Positions 22,356 to 31,599 of a DNA stretch of 64,000 nucleotides are shown here, one piece after another (position 1 is the first letter of the stretch; every line of letters starts with the position of its first letter). Made by a program: the position numbers and the translations under genes. The notes beneath the pieces are model-generated. The model ran no database searches. It was given only the letters and a program-made list of their open reading frames with translations, and had not been told where the DNA came from. Source of the DNA: Streptomyces sp. P3. GTDB taxonomy: Bacteria > Actinomycetota > Actinomycetes > Streptomycetales > Streptomycetaceae. The stretch covers positions 2,046,001 to 2,110,000 of the forward strand of contig NZ_CP028369.1 of the NCBI RefSeq assembly GCF_003032475.1. The letters are read 5' to 3'.

Positions 22356-25300
22356 TCACCGTGCCGCGGCCAGGAGTTCCGCGGCTTCCTCCCGCTCGGT
22401 CATACGGCGCAGCGGGCCGTCCACGGCAGTCAGCTCCGCGTACCGCCCGCGCTGCACCACCCGGCCCCCGTCCAGGACGACCACCTCGTCCACCGCATCG
22501 AGGCCGGCCAGCCGATGGGTGACGATCAGGGTCGTGCGGCCCTCGGTGGCCGCCAGCAGGTCGTGGGTGAGCGCGTCCGCGGTCGGCAGGTCCAGATGCT
22601 CGGCGGGCTCGTCGAGCAACAGGACGGGGAAGTCGGCGAGCAGTGCCCGGGCCAGCGCCAGACGCTGCCGTTGTCCTCCGGACAGCCGGGCCCCGTGCTC
22701 GCCCACCAGGGTGTCGAGCCCGTCGGGCAGACCGTCGGCCCACTCCAGCAGCCGGGCCCGCGCCAGCGCGTCCCTCAGCTCTGCCTCGCTCGCCTCCTTC
22801 CGCGCCAGCAGCAGGTTCTCGCGGACCGAGCTGTCGAAGAGGTGCGCGTCCTGGGCGCACAGTCCGACGAACCGGCGCACGTCGTCACCGTCCAGTGAGC
22901 GCGCGTCCACCCCGGCCAGCGTGTACGAGCCGGCGCCCGGGTCCAGGAACCGCAACAGCACCTGCGCGAGCGTGGTCTTGCCGGATCCGGAGACGCCCAC
23001 GACGGCGATCCTGCGCCCCCGTGTCAGCGTGAGGTCGACGCCGGTGAGCGCGTCGCGGTCCTGCCCGGCGTGGCGGGCCGCCAGCCCCTGGACCACGAGC
23101 GGGAACGGCGACGTCGGGGCCGTGCCGGGCCGCTCGGGTTCGCGCACCGGTTCTGGGGAGTCCAGCACCTCGAACACCCGCTCCGCGCTCCGGCGCACCC
23201 GCTGGCGGTACCGCACGGCCGCGGGCAGTGCGAGCACGGCCTCGAAGGCGGCCAGCGGGGTCAGGACCACCACCGCCATGATCACGCCGGTCAGCCGCCC
23301 GTCCGCGACCGCCCGGGCCCCCACGAGTGCCGCGGCGGTCACGGTCAGCCCGGACACCAGCGCGGTCAGTCCGTCGCCGAGCGCGGTGGCGGTCGCGGTG
23401 CGTGAGGCGATCCGGGTGAGCACGGAGTCCGCCTCGCGCACCCCGGCGGTACGGGAGGGCAGGGCGCCCGCCACGGTCAGCTCGGCCGTGCCCGTGAGTA
23501 GGTCGGCCGTGCGGGCGGCGAGCGCGCCGCGGGCGGGGGCCAGCCGACGCTCCGCCCGGCGCGCCACCGCACCCGTGATCAGCGGGACCCCCACCCCGGC
23601 CGCCAGCAGCCCGGCGGCGAGGACGCCCCCGGCCTCGGGCAGCAGCCACGCCGTGAAGGCGACGGACCCCGTCGAGACGACGACGGCGGCGCCGACGGGC
23701 AGCAGCCAGCGCAGCCAGTAGTCCTGCAGGGCGTCCACGTCGGCGACGAGTCGCGACAGCAGATCGCCGCGGCGCGTCGTGCGCAGCCCGGCGGGCGCCA
23801 GCCGCTCCAGCCGCCGGTAGACGGCGACGCGGGTGTCGGCCAGCATCCGCAGCACGGCGTCGTGCGACACGAGCCGCTCGGCGTACCGGAAGATTGCCCG
23901 TCCGATACCGAAGGCGCGGGTCGCCGTCACGGCCACCATCAGGTACAGCACGGGCGGTTGCTGCGAAGCCCGAGAGATGAGCCAGCCGGAGGTGGCCATG
24001 AGGCCCACCGCGCTGCCGAGAGCCAGGCTGCCCAGCAGCAGCGCGAGGGTGAGCCGCCCGCGCCTCGCCCCGGCCATGGCACGGACCCGGGCGAGAACGC
24101 CGTCGCCGCGCCTGCCGCCGCCAGGGCCATCGCTCTCGTCGCCGTTCCCGCCGCGGTGCGTCCCGAACGCACCCGGGACGGCCACGACCGCCGTCTCCGC
24201 CGAAGAGACGTGATCGTCCGCGGGGGCGGCCTCCAGGGGACCGCGCGCCACCTCCCCGGCTGCCGCGTCCGGCCCGGCTCCAGGGCCGGCCTCGGTCTCG
24301 GCTGTGGCGCCGCCGGTCCCGGTCACAGCCGGCTCCAGCCGCACCACGCGGTCCGCCACCGCGAGCAACGCGGGCCGGTGCACGACCAGCAGCACCGTCC
24401 GGTCGGCGGCCAGCCGCCGCACGGCCGCCACGACCTCCGCCTCGGTCTCCCCGTCGAGCGCCGCTGTCGGCTCGTCCAGCAACAGCACAGGACGGTCCGC
24501 GAGGAACGCCCGGGCCAGCGCGAGCCGCTGCCGCTGTCCGGCGGAAAGCCCGGTGCCGTCCTCACCGAGCACGGTGCCGGCCCCGGCGGGCAGGGCGTCG
24601 ACGAACTCCAGCGCCCCCGCGTCCGCCAGCGCCCGCTGCACGTCCGTGTCGTCGGCATCGGGACGCGCCAGCCGGACATTCTCGGCGATCGTCCCTGCGA
24701 AAAGGTGCGGACGCTGGGGCACCCAGGCGACCCGCGACCGCCACTGCTCCAGATCGGCCTCTGCCAGGTCGACTCCCCCGGCCAGCACCCGGCCCTCGGT
24801 CGGCCGCACAAAGCCCAGCAGCGTGTTCAGCAGGGTCGACTTGCCCGCGCCGCTCGGACCGACGAGCGCGACGGTCTCACCGGGCCGGACGGTGAAGGAC
24901 GCGTGCGAGACGGCGTCGGCGGTCCGCCCGGGGTAACGGACGGTCACCTCCTCGAAGGCCAGGCCGGCTCCGGTCACCGCGGCCGTGCCCCGCGGCGGCA
25001 CCGCCGTCTCCAGTACCTCGAAGATCTCCTCGGCGGCCGCGAGGCCCTCGGCCGCCGCGTGGTACTGCGCTCCGACCTGCCGCAGCGGAAGATACGCCTC
25101 GGGGGCGAGCACGAGGATCACCAGCCCGACGTACAGGTCCATCTCACCGTGCACGAGCCGCATGCCGATCGTCACGGCGACCAGGGCCACGGAGAGCGTC
25201 GACAGCAACTCCAGCGCGAACGACGAGATGAAGGCGATCCGCAGCGTCCGCATGGTCGCCTGCCGGTACTCACCGGTGATGCGGCGGATCGACTCGGCCT

Positions 25301-25964
25301 GCGCCTTGGCCCGCCCGAACACCTTCAGCGTGGGCAGACCGGCGACGACGTCCAGGAAATGTCCCGACAGTCGGGACAGCAGTCGCCACTGCCGGTCCAT
25401 CCGTGACTGCGTGGCCCAGCCGATCAACATCATGAAGACCGGGATCAGCGGCAGCGTCCCGAGGATGATCGCGGCGGAAACCCAGTCCTCGGTCACGATC
25501 CGCGCCAGCACCGCGACCGGCACGACCACCGCCAGACCCAACTGCGGCAGGTAGCGCGAGAAATAGTCGTCGAGAGCGTCCACGCCACGCGTGGCGAGGG
25601 CGACCAACGAACCCGTGCGCTGCCCGGTGAGCCAGCCGGGCCCCAAGGCGGTGGCCCGCTCCAGCAGCCGACCCCGCAGCTCGGACTTCACGGCGGCGCT
25701 GGCGCGGTGCGCGGCGAGTTCGGTGAGCCAGGCGACCAGCGCACGGCCTGTCGCCACCGCCACCAACAGCACCAGCGGGGTGCGCAGTTCGGCGACCGTC
25801 ATACCGTGCTGGAAGGCGCCGACCACCGCCTCGGCAATCAGCATGGCCTGCGCGATGACCAGCGCCGCTCCGACAGCGCCCAAGCCGACGACCGCCACCA
25901 GGAAGAGGCGGGTGGCCCGGGCGTATCGCAGGAGACGCGGGTCGATCGGTTTCACGTGAAACAC
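22356..25964 (-). CDS. cydCD: fused CydDC ABC exporter for cytochrome bd assembly
   Basis: A 1202-residue fusion of two half-transporters, the actinomycete form of CydD+CydC, which exports thiols needed to assemble cytochrome bd oxidase. Half 1 (~1-545): six helices, Walker A GPSGAGKST, signature LSAGQRQRLALARA, Walker B LLLDEPTAALD. A low-complexity linker (~550-640) contains EAGPGAGPDAAAG. Half 2 (~645-1202): six helices, Walker A GVSGSGKTT, signature LSGGQRQRLALARA, Walker B LLLDEPAEHLD. It lies 50 bp downstream of cydB. The GTG start at 25964 reads straight into a parS palindrome, giving MFHVKP. A GTG three codons later (25957) has better spacing to GAGGAG, so the true start is uncertain. 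Confidence 0.95.
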   Translation of the reverse strand: MFHVKPIDPRLLRYARATRLFLVAVVGLGAVGAALVIAQAMLIAEAVVGAFQHGMTVAELRTPLVLLVAVATGRALVAWLTELAAHRASAAVKSELRGRLLERATALGPGWLTGQRTGSLVALATRGVDALDDYFSRYLPQLGLAVVVPVAVLARIVTEDWVSAAIILGTLPLIPVFMMLIGWATQSRMDRQWRLLSRLSGHFLDVVAGLPTLKVFGRAKAQAESIRRITGEYRQATMRTLRIAFISSFALELLSTLSVALVAVTIGMRLVHGEMDLYVGLVILVLAPEAYLPLRQVGAQYHAAAEGLAAAEEIFEVLETAVPPRGTAAVTGAGLAFEEVTVRYPGRTADAVSHASFTVRPGETVALVGPSGAGKSTLLNTLLGFVRPTEGRVLAGGVDLAEADLEQWRSRVAWVPQRPHLFAGTIAENVRLARPDADDTDVQRALADAGALEFVDALPAGAGTVLGEDGTGLSAGQRQRLALARAFLADRPVLLLDEPTAALDGETEAEVVAAVRRLAADRTVLLVVHRPALLAVADRVVRLEPAVTGTGGATAETEAGPGAGPDAAAGEVARGPLEAAPADDHVSSAETAVVAVPGAFGTHRGGNGDESDGPGGGRRGDGVLARVRAMAGARRGRLTLALLLGSLALGSAVGLMATSGWLISRASQQPPVLYLMVAVTATRAFGIGRAIFRYAERLVSHDAVLRMLADTRVAVYRRLERLAPAGLRTTRRGDLLSRLVADVDALQDYWLRWLLPVGAAVVVSTGSVAFTAWLLPEAGGVLAAGLLAAGVGVPLITGAVARRAERRLAPARGALAARTADLLTGTAELTVAGALPSRTAGVREADSVLTRIASRTATATALGDGLTALVSGLTVTAAALVGARAVADGRLTGVIMAVVVLTPLAAFEAVLALPAAVRYRQRVRRSAERVFEVLDSPEPVREPERPGTAPTSPFPLVVQGLAARHAGQDRDALTGVDLTLTRGRRIAVVGVSGSGKTTLAQVLLRFLDPGAGSYTLAGVDARSLDGDDVRRFVGLCAQDAHLFDSSVRENLLLARKEASEAELRDALARARLLEWADGLPDGLDTLVGEHGARLSGGQRQRLALARALLADFPVLLLDEPAEHLDLPTADALTHDLLAATEGRTTLIVTHRLAGLDAVDEVVVLDGGRVVQRGRYAELTAVDGPLRRMTEREEAAELLAAAR
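25949..25962. other. parS site overlapping the cydCD start
   Basis: Perfect GTTTCACGTGAAAC; read on the minus strand it encodes Phe-His-Val-Lys of the CydCD N-terminus. Confidence 0.9.
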
Positions 25965-25982
25965 CCTCTCCTCGACGGGCGT

Positions 25983-25996
25983 GTTTCACGTGAAAC
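25983..25996. other. parS site between cydB and cydCD
   Basis: Perfect GTTTCACGTGAAAC, 20 bp from the site at the cydCD start, inside the 51-bp cydB-cydCD gap. Confidence 0.9.
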
Positions 25997-26015
25997 ACGC
26001 CCTCTGCCCTCGGGC

Positions 26016-27020
26016 TCAGTGCACCGGCTCGGCGAGGTGCTGCGTGCCGATCCGCTTGCGGAACACCCAGTACGTCCAGCCCTGGTAGAGCAGGACAAGC
26101 GGGGTGGCGACCCCCGCACACCAGGTCATGATCTTCAAGGTGTACGGACTCGACGAGGCGTTGGTCACCGTCAGGCTCCAGTTCTCGTTGAGCGAGGAGG
26201 GCATGACGTTCGGGAAGAGCGACAGGAAGAGCATCGCCACGGCGGCCACGATAGTCACGCCGGAGAGGGCGAACGACCAGCCCTCCCGCCCCGCCCGGTT
26301 CGCCACGAGGGCCGCGATCAGCGCGGCGACCGCCACGACGAGGGCCACCAGGCTCTTGGCGTCACCGCTGTCGACCTGTGTCCATGCCAGGAAGACCAGC
26401 GCGAGGACTGCGGTCACGACGCCGACCTTCGACGCCAGCTTCCGGGCCCGCTCCCGGATGTCGCCCACCGTCTTGAGGGCCGTGAACACCGCCCCGTGAA
26501 AGGTGAACAGCGTAAGCGTCACCAGTCCGCCGAGCAGCGCGTACGGGTTGAGCAGATCCCAGAAGCCGCCCACGTACTCGAAGTTCCGGTCGATCTTGAC
26601 GCCCCCCACGATGTTGCCGAAGGCGACGCCCCACAGGAACGCCGGGAGGAGCGAGGTCCAGAAGATCGCGGTCTCCCAGTTGCGCTGCCAGTTCTCCTCG
26701 GGCCGCTTCGCCCGGTACTCGAAGGCGACACCACGCACGATCAGGCAGACCAGGATGAGCAGCAGGGGCAGGTAGAAGCCGGAGAAGAGGGTGGCGTACC
26801 ACTCGGGGAAGGCCGCGAACGTCGCGCCGCCCGCCGTGAGCAGCCACACCTCGTTGCCGTCCCAGACCGGCCCGATGGTGTTGATGAGCACCCGCCGCTC
26901 GGGCCGGTCGCGGGCGAGCAGCCTGGTGAGGATCCCGACCCCGAAGTCGAAGCCCTCGAGGAAGAAGTAGCCGGTCCACAGGACGGCGATGAGGACGAAC
27001 CATACGTCGTGCAGTTCCAT
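26016..27020 (-). CDS. cydB: cytochrome bd oxidase subunit II
   Basis: A 334-residue membrane protein, subunit II of the bd-type quinol oxidase. It has the family N-terminus (MELHDVWFVLIAVLWTGYFF then LEGFDFGVG), GPVWDGNEVWLL (~50-61) and about eight to nine helices. It stabilises the haem-carrying CydA in the membrane. It starts 20 bp after the cydA stop and precedes cydCD, the usual actinomycete order cydA-cydB-cydCD. Expression should follow the Rex operator upstream of cydA. Confidence 0.97.
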   Translation of the reverse strand: MELHDVWFVLIAVLWTGYFFLEGFDFGVGILTRLLARDRPERRVLINTIGPVWDGNEVWLLTAGGATFAAFPEWYATLFSGFYLPLLLILVCLIVRGVAFEYRAKRPEENWQRNWETAIFWTSLLPAFLWGVAFGNIVGGVKIDRNFEYVGGFWDLLNPYALLGGLVTLTLFTFHGAVFTALKTVGDIRERARKLASKVGVVTAVLALVFLAWTQVDSGDAKSLVALVVAVAALIAALVANRAGREGWSFALSGVTIVAAVAMLFLSLFPNVMPSSLNENWSLTVTNASSSPYTLKIMTWCAGVATPLVLLYQGWTYWVFRKRIGTQHLAEPVH

Positions 27021-27040
27021 GACTGTGCAGCTCCCTCGGC

Positions 27041-28549
27041 CTAGTAGGAGAAGGCCATCGGCTTGTCGGCGTCCTGGTCGTCGCCGCCGATCTTCGTGGG
27101 CGGGTCGAGGTCGGCCTGGGTGAGCTCGGGCGGGCCGGCCTTCACGTACTTGGCCAGCAGCTTGACCTCGACCACGGCGAGGACTGCGTACAGCGCGGTG
27201 AAGACGGTCATCGAGAGGAGGACCTCGCCCTGGGAGACTCCGGGGGAGACCGCGTCCCGGGTCTGCAGGACGCCGTAGACGACCCAGGGCTGGCGGCCCA
27301 TCTCCGTGAAGATCCAGCCCCAGGAGTTGGCGATCAGCGGGAAGCCCAGGGTCCAGATCGCCACCAGCCAGTAGAGCCTGGTGAGCTTGGGGCCGAGCGC
27401 CTTCTTCCCGAACAGCACCACGTGCGGCACCTCGTCCTCGCCGACCCTCAGGTGCTGCGGCAGCAGGAACTTGCGGCGGGTGAGCCAGAGTCCGGCCAGC
27501 CCGATGGTGAAGGAGGCCATGCCGAACCCGATCATCCAGCGGAAGCCCCAGTAGGCGACGGGGATGTTGGGCCGGTAGTCGCCGGGCCCGAACTTCTCCT
27601 GTTCGGCCTTGTTCACGTCGTTGATGCCGGGGACGTACGAGCTGAAGTCGTCGTTCGCGAGGAAGGACAGCAGGCCCGGGATCTCGACGGCGACCGTGTT
27701 GTGGCCCTTCTCGACGTCGCCGTAGGCGAAGACGGAGAAGGGAGCGGGTGCCTCACCGTCCCACAGTGCCTCGGCTGCCGCCATCTTCATCGGCTGCTGC
27801 TTGAACATCACCTTGCCGAGGACGTCGCCGCTGACCGCCGTGAGCAGACCGGCGATGACCACGGTGACCAGGCCCAGCCGTAGCGAGGTCTTCATCACCG
27901 GGATGTGCTTCCTGCGGTACAGGTGGAAGGCGGCGATGCCGACCATGAAGGCGCCACCGGTGAGGAAGGCCGCGGCCAGGGTGTGGAAGACCTGGGCGAG
28001 CGCGGTGTTCTGGGTGAGCACGGCCCAGAAGTCGGTCAGCTCGGCCCGGCCCTTCTTCTCGTTGATCCGGTAGCCCACGGGGTGCTGCATCCACGAGTTG
28101 GCCGCGAGGATGAAGTAGGCCGACAGGATCGTGCCGATCGAGACCATCCAGATGCAGGCCAGGTGGATCTTCTTCGGCAGCTTGTCCCAGCCGAAGATCC
28201 ACAGACCGATGAAGGTGGACTCGAAGAAGAAGGCGATCAGGGCCTCGAAGGCGAGCGGTGCGCCGAAGACGTCGCCGACGAAGCGCGAGTAGTCGGACCA
28301 GTTCATGCCGAACTGGAACTCCTGCACGATGCCGGTGACGACGCCCATCGCGATGTTGATCAAGAAGAGCTTGCCCCAGAACTTCGTCGCCCTGAGGTAC
28401 TTCTCGTTCTCCGTGCGCACCCACGCGGTCTGCAGTCCGGCGGTCAGGGCCGCCAGGGAGATCGTCAGGGGGACGAAGAGGAAGTGGTAGACGGTGGTGA
28501 TGCCGAACTGCCAGCGCGCCAGGGTCTCCGGCGCCAAAGCCAGGTCCAC
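27041..28549 (-). CDS. cydA: cytochrome bd oxidase subunit I
   Basis: A 502-residue subunit I carrying haems b558, b595 and d; it oxidises quinol and reduces O2 with high affinity. Seen: N-terminal ARWQFGITTVYHFLFVP (His ligand), GxWIFGWDK-type segment, HPVGY, and a short Q-loop with the GWIFTEMGRQPW block (~415-426). The GTG start (MDLALAPETL) is chosen because AAGGAG stands 7 bases before it; the frame is open further upstream but runs into the Rex operator. It is the first gene of the cyd operon and should be induced under low oxygen/high NADH. Confidence 0.97.
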   Translation of the reverse strand: MDLALAPETLARWQFGITTVYHFLFVPLTISLAALTAGLQTAWVRTENEKYLRATKFWGKLFLINIAMGVVTGIVQEFQFGMNWSDYSRFVGDVFGAPLAFEALIAFFFESTFIGLWIFGWDKLPKKIHLACIWMVSIGTILSAYFILAANSWMQHPVGYRINEKKGRAELTDFWAVLTQNTALAQVFHTLAAAFLTGGAFMVGIAAFHLYRRKHIPVMKTSLRLGLVTVVIAGLLTAVSGDVLGKVMFKQQPMKMAAAEALWDGEAPAPFSVFAYGDVEKGHNTVAVEIPGLLSFLANDDFSSYVPGINDVNKAEQEKFGPGDYRPNIPVAYWGFRWMIGFGMASFTIGLAGLWLTRRKFLLPQHLRVGEDEVPHVVLFGKKALGPKLTRLYWLVAIWTLGFPLIANSWGWIFTEMGRQPWVVYGVLQTRDAVSPGVSQGEVLLSMTVFTALYAVLAVVEVKLLAKYVKAGPPELTQADLDPPTKIGGDDQDADKPMAFSY

Positions 28550-28570
28550 GTCGCCGCTCCTTACTCCACG

Positions 28571-28596
28571 CTTGTGAATGCGTTCACATTCACAAG
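28571..28596 (-). promoter_or_regulatory. Rex-type redox operator upstream of cydA
   Basis: TGTGAATGCGTTCACA (28573-28588) matches the Streptomyces Rex operator TGTGAACGCGTTCACA at 15 of 16 positions. A further TTCACA follows directly, so CTTGTGAATG (28571-28580) and CATTCACAAG (28587-28596) also form a perfect 10-bp inverted repeat. It lies 22-47 bp upstream of the cydA start codon. Rex control of the S. coelicolor cyd operon is established. Confidence 0.9.
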
Positions 28597-28719
28597 TAAT
28601 TATGCCGCACGGGCTTTCGACATGAGAAGGGGGGTCCCCGCCCTGTCGCGAGAACCCCCTACACCCCACCTGACCAGCTACGACGTACGCCGAACGGCAA
28701 GGAACACCCGTACCGGACG

Positions 28720-29799
28720 CTACAGCTCCTTGCGAAAGCCCTCTGCCGCCTTCAGGAAGATGTCGTTCGCCTCGGTCTCGCCGATCGTCACCCGCACTCC
28801 TTCACCCGGGAACGGCCGCACCACGACGCCGGCCTGCTCGCACGCCCCCGCGAAGGCCGCCGTCTGCTCGCCGAGCCGCAGCCACACGAAGTTGGCCTGC
28901 GTCTCGGGCACCGTCCAGCCCTGCGCGCGCAGGGCCTCGACCACCCGCAGACGCTCGCACACCAGGGAGCCGACCCGGCCGAGCAGCGCGTCCTCGGCGC
29001 GCAGCGAGGCGATCGCGGCCTCCTGCGCGAGCTGACTGACGCCGAACGGCACCGCCGTCTTGCGCAGTGCCTCCGCGACCGGCTCGTGGGCGATGGCGAA
29101 GCCCACCCGCAGACCGGCCAGACCGTACGCCTTGGAGAAGGTCCGCAGCACGCACACGTTGGGCCGCTCGCGGTACAGCTCGACGCCGTCCGGCACCTCG
29201 GGGTCGCGGATGAACTCGCGGTAGGCCTCGTCGAGCACGACCAGCACGTCCCTCGGCACCCGGTCCAGGAAACGTTCGAGCTCGGCCCGCCTGACGACGG
29301 TGCCCGTGGGGTTGTTGGGGTTGCAGACGAAGATCAGCCGCGTCCGCTCGGTGATCGCTTCGGCCATGGCGTCCAGGTCGTGGACGTCCCCCGGCGTCAG
29401 CGGCACCTGCACGGCGCGCGCGCCGCTGATCCGCGTGATGATCGGGTACGCCTCGAAGGACCGCCAGGCGTAGATCACCTCGTCGCCGGGGCCGGAGGTC
29501 GCCTGGACCAGCTGCTGGGCGACGCCGACCGAGCCGGTGCCGGTGGCCAGATGGGCGGCCGGGACACCGAAACGCTCGGAGATCTCGTTCACCAGCGCCG
29601 TGCAGGCCAGGTCCGGGTAACGGTTGAAGGCGGCGGCCGCGGCCGTCACGCTCTCCATCACCCCGGGCAGCGGCGGATAGGGGTTCTCGTTGGAGGACAG
29701 CTTGTAGGCCACGGGACCGCCCGCCGCAGCCGGCCTGCCCGGCTTGTAGGTGGGGATACCCTCCAGCTCGGCGCGCAGCTTGGGGCTCGTCTCGCTCAC
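28720..29799 (-). CDS. histidinol-phosphate / aromatic aminotransferase (HisC-like, Pat)
   Basis: A 359-residue fold-type I PLP aminotransferase: [13 protein letters not shown] (~28-40), [10 protein letters not shown] (~150), LDEAYREF (~185) and the Schiff-base Lys in [15 protein letters not shown] (~210). This is the Pat branch of HisC-like enzymes, which transaminates aromatic amino acids and phenylpyruvate. It stands alone, not in a his operon. The GTG start was chosen for the GAGGAGGA ribosome site 5 bases upstream. It is divergent from the LacI gene across a 448-bp gap. Confidence 0.9.
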   Translation of the reverse strand: MSETSPKLRAELEGIPTYKPGRPAAAGGPVAYKLSSNENPYPPLPGVMESVTAAAAAFNRYPDLACTALVNEISERFGVPAAHLATGTGSVGVAQQLVQATSGPGDEVIYAWRSFEAYPIITRISGARAVQVPLTPGDVHDLDAMAEAITERTRLIFVCNPNNPTGTVVRRAELERFLDRVPRDVLVVLDEAYREFIRDPEVPDGVELYRERPNVCVLRTFSKAYGLAGLRVGFAIAHEPVAEALRKTAVPFGVSQLAQEAAIASLRAEDALLGRVGSLVCERLRVVEALRAQGWTVPETQANFVWLRLGEQTAAFAGACEQAGVVVRPFPGEGVRVTIGETEANDIFLKAAEGFRKEL

Positions 29800-30247
29800 C
29801 GCAGTCCTCCTCGTGACACCACCGGCTTCAATACTGCTCACCTTATGAGGATTCGGGCCCGGTGCGAACAGGTGGGGAGCCGGTGACGGAGGACGAGCGG
29901 GAGGGAGCGGCCCGGCCGTTCGTCTCGGGACGCGAGGACCTCCGCGACTTCTGAGGACGAAGACGGACGAAGGGGTGGGCACCCCGGGGGCGCGCCGTAC
30001 ATATATCTACGCGCCGGTGGCTCGCGCCGTGGCGCGCATCCCTCGTGCAGGTGAGTTGAGACCTCTTCGAAACATCGGGACGTTGGCAGGCTCATCCGTG
30101 CCGACACGTCACGTCCTGGGGTTGAAACCACCAACTGACTTTGTTTCTAGTGCACTTGACCCCCTACGGCCTTGCAGAAACGTGCCTGTCAATGCGTGCA
30201 TATGCGTCCGCCCTACCCCACCGAATGAGCCCTACTATCGGCTCGCC
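29800..30247. other. divergent intergenic region, no gene seen
   Basis: 448 bp between two divergent genes. It holds an AT-rich pocket (ACATATATCTACG near 29999-30011) and TTGAAA near 30122, but I cannot assign a convincing promoter or operator. Short open frames here have no protein-like character. Confidence 0.5.
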
Positions 30248-31360
30248 ATGACAGCAGCAGGGAAGCACCAGGTGAGCCGCGCGGAAACCTCACGCCGAGG
30301 CAGCCGGCCGGGCCGGGCGGGCATCAGGGACGTGGCCGCCGCCGCCGGAGTGTCCATCACGACCGTCTCGGACGCCCTCAACGGCAAGGGCAGGCTCCCC
30401 GACGCCACCCGACGCCATGTCCGCGAGGTCGCCGACCGACTGGGCTACCGCCCCTCCGCGGCAGCCCGAACCCTCCGAACCGGCAAGTCGGGCCTCATCG
30501 GCCTGACCGTGACCACGTACGGGGATGAACCTTTCACCTTCACCGAGTTCGCGTACTTCGCGGAGATGGCGCGGGCCGCCACGTCGGCCGCGCTGGCCCG
30601 CGGCTACGCGCTCGTCATCCTCCCCGCGACCTCGCGCCACGACGTGTGGTCGAACGTCGCCCTGGACGGCACGGTCGTCATCGACCCCTCCGACCAGGAT
30701 CCGGTGGTCAGCGAGCTGGTCCGGCAGGGTTTACCGGTCGTCTCCGACGGCCGCCCGGCCGGCACGCTCCCGGTCACCGCGTGGGTGGACAACGACCACG
30801 AGGCGGCCGTCCTCGACATCCTCGACCATCTGGCCGACGCCGGCGCCCGCCGCATCGGCCTGCTCACCGGCACCACGACCGACACCTACACGCACCTGTC
30901 GACCAGCGCTTACCTGCAGTGGTGCGAGCGGGTGGGCCAGGACCCCGTCTACGAGGCCTACCCCGCACACGACCCGTGCGCGGGCGCCGTGGCCGCCGAC
31001 CGGCTGCTGGCCCGCCCGGACCGTCCCGACGCCGTCTACGGCCTGTTCGACCCCAACGGCACCGACCTCCTCGCGGCCGCCCGCCGCTACGGACTGCGCG
31101 TCCCGGAGGAGCTGCTGATCGTCTGCTGCAGCGAGTCCATGGTGTACGCCAACACCGAGCCGCCCGTGACCACCCTCTCGCTCCAGCCGCGCCGCATCGG
31201 GACGGCGGCGGTGCAGCTCCTCATCGACGCGATCGAGGGCGTGGAGTCGGAACGGACGGTCGAGCAGGTGATACCGACCGAGCTGATGGTGCGAACGTCG
31301 TCCCAGCGCCGCCCGCCCCGCACGACGGTCAGCCCGCCCCGGGCACCGGAGAAGGGGTGA
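30248..31360 (+). CDS. LacI-family transcriptional regulator with a TTA codon
   Basis: A 370-residue LacI/GalR repressor. The N-terminal helix-turn-helix is IRDVAAAAGVSITTVSDAL (~25-43), followed by the hinge-helix region ADRLGYRPSAAARTLR, then a periplasmic-binding-protein-like sensor domain. Seen in frame: one TTA Leu codon at 30731-30733 (codon 162, in RQGLPVV), so translation should depend on the bldA tRNA and be limited to late growth. No sugar operon is adjacent; the IS110 element lies 266 bp downstream. Target and ligand unknown. Confidence 0.92.
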   Translation: MTAAGKHQVSRAETSRRGSRPGRAGIRDVAAAAGVSITTVSDALNGKGRLPDATRRHVREVADRLGYRPSAAARTLRTGKSGLIGLTVTTYGDEPFTFTEFAYFAEMARAATSAALARGYALVILPATSRHDVWSNVALDGTVVIDPSDQDPVVSELVRQGLPVVSDGRPAGTLPVTAWVDNDHEAAVLDILDHLADAGARRIGLLTGTTTDTYTHLSTSAYLQWCERVGQDPVYEAYPAHDPCAGAVAADRLLARPDRPDAVYGLFDPNGTDLLAAARRYGLRVPEELLIVCCSESMVYANTEPPVTTLSLQPRRIGTAAVQLLIDAIEGVESERTVEQVIPTELMVRTSSQRRPPRTTVSPPRAPEKG

Positions 31361-31599
31361 GCGGCACGACCCGTCGAGGGGTGAGCTCGCCAGGAGGGTG
31401 AACCCGCCGGGGGAAGCCGGCGAACCCGCCGGGAGCCGTCGGCGGGTCCGGGCAGAACTCCACGGCGGGGCCCCGGAGGGGCAAGGGCAGTGCGGCGGTC
31501 AGGAATTCAGGGAACGGGGGTACGGGGCCACGGGGACCCGGAGGCGCGGGTGTGTGTGGGGGGGTGCCTCTATGTCCTTCGTCAAGGCGCCCCTGTCGG

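Noticed and set aside
22400..25900. Long antisense open frames opposite cydCD, thiC, cydA and other genes
   Set aside because: They are GC-driven shadows of strong coding frames, with Arg/Gly/Asp-biased composition and no ribosome sites.
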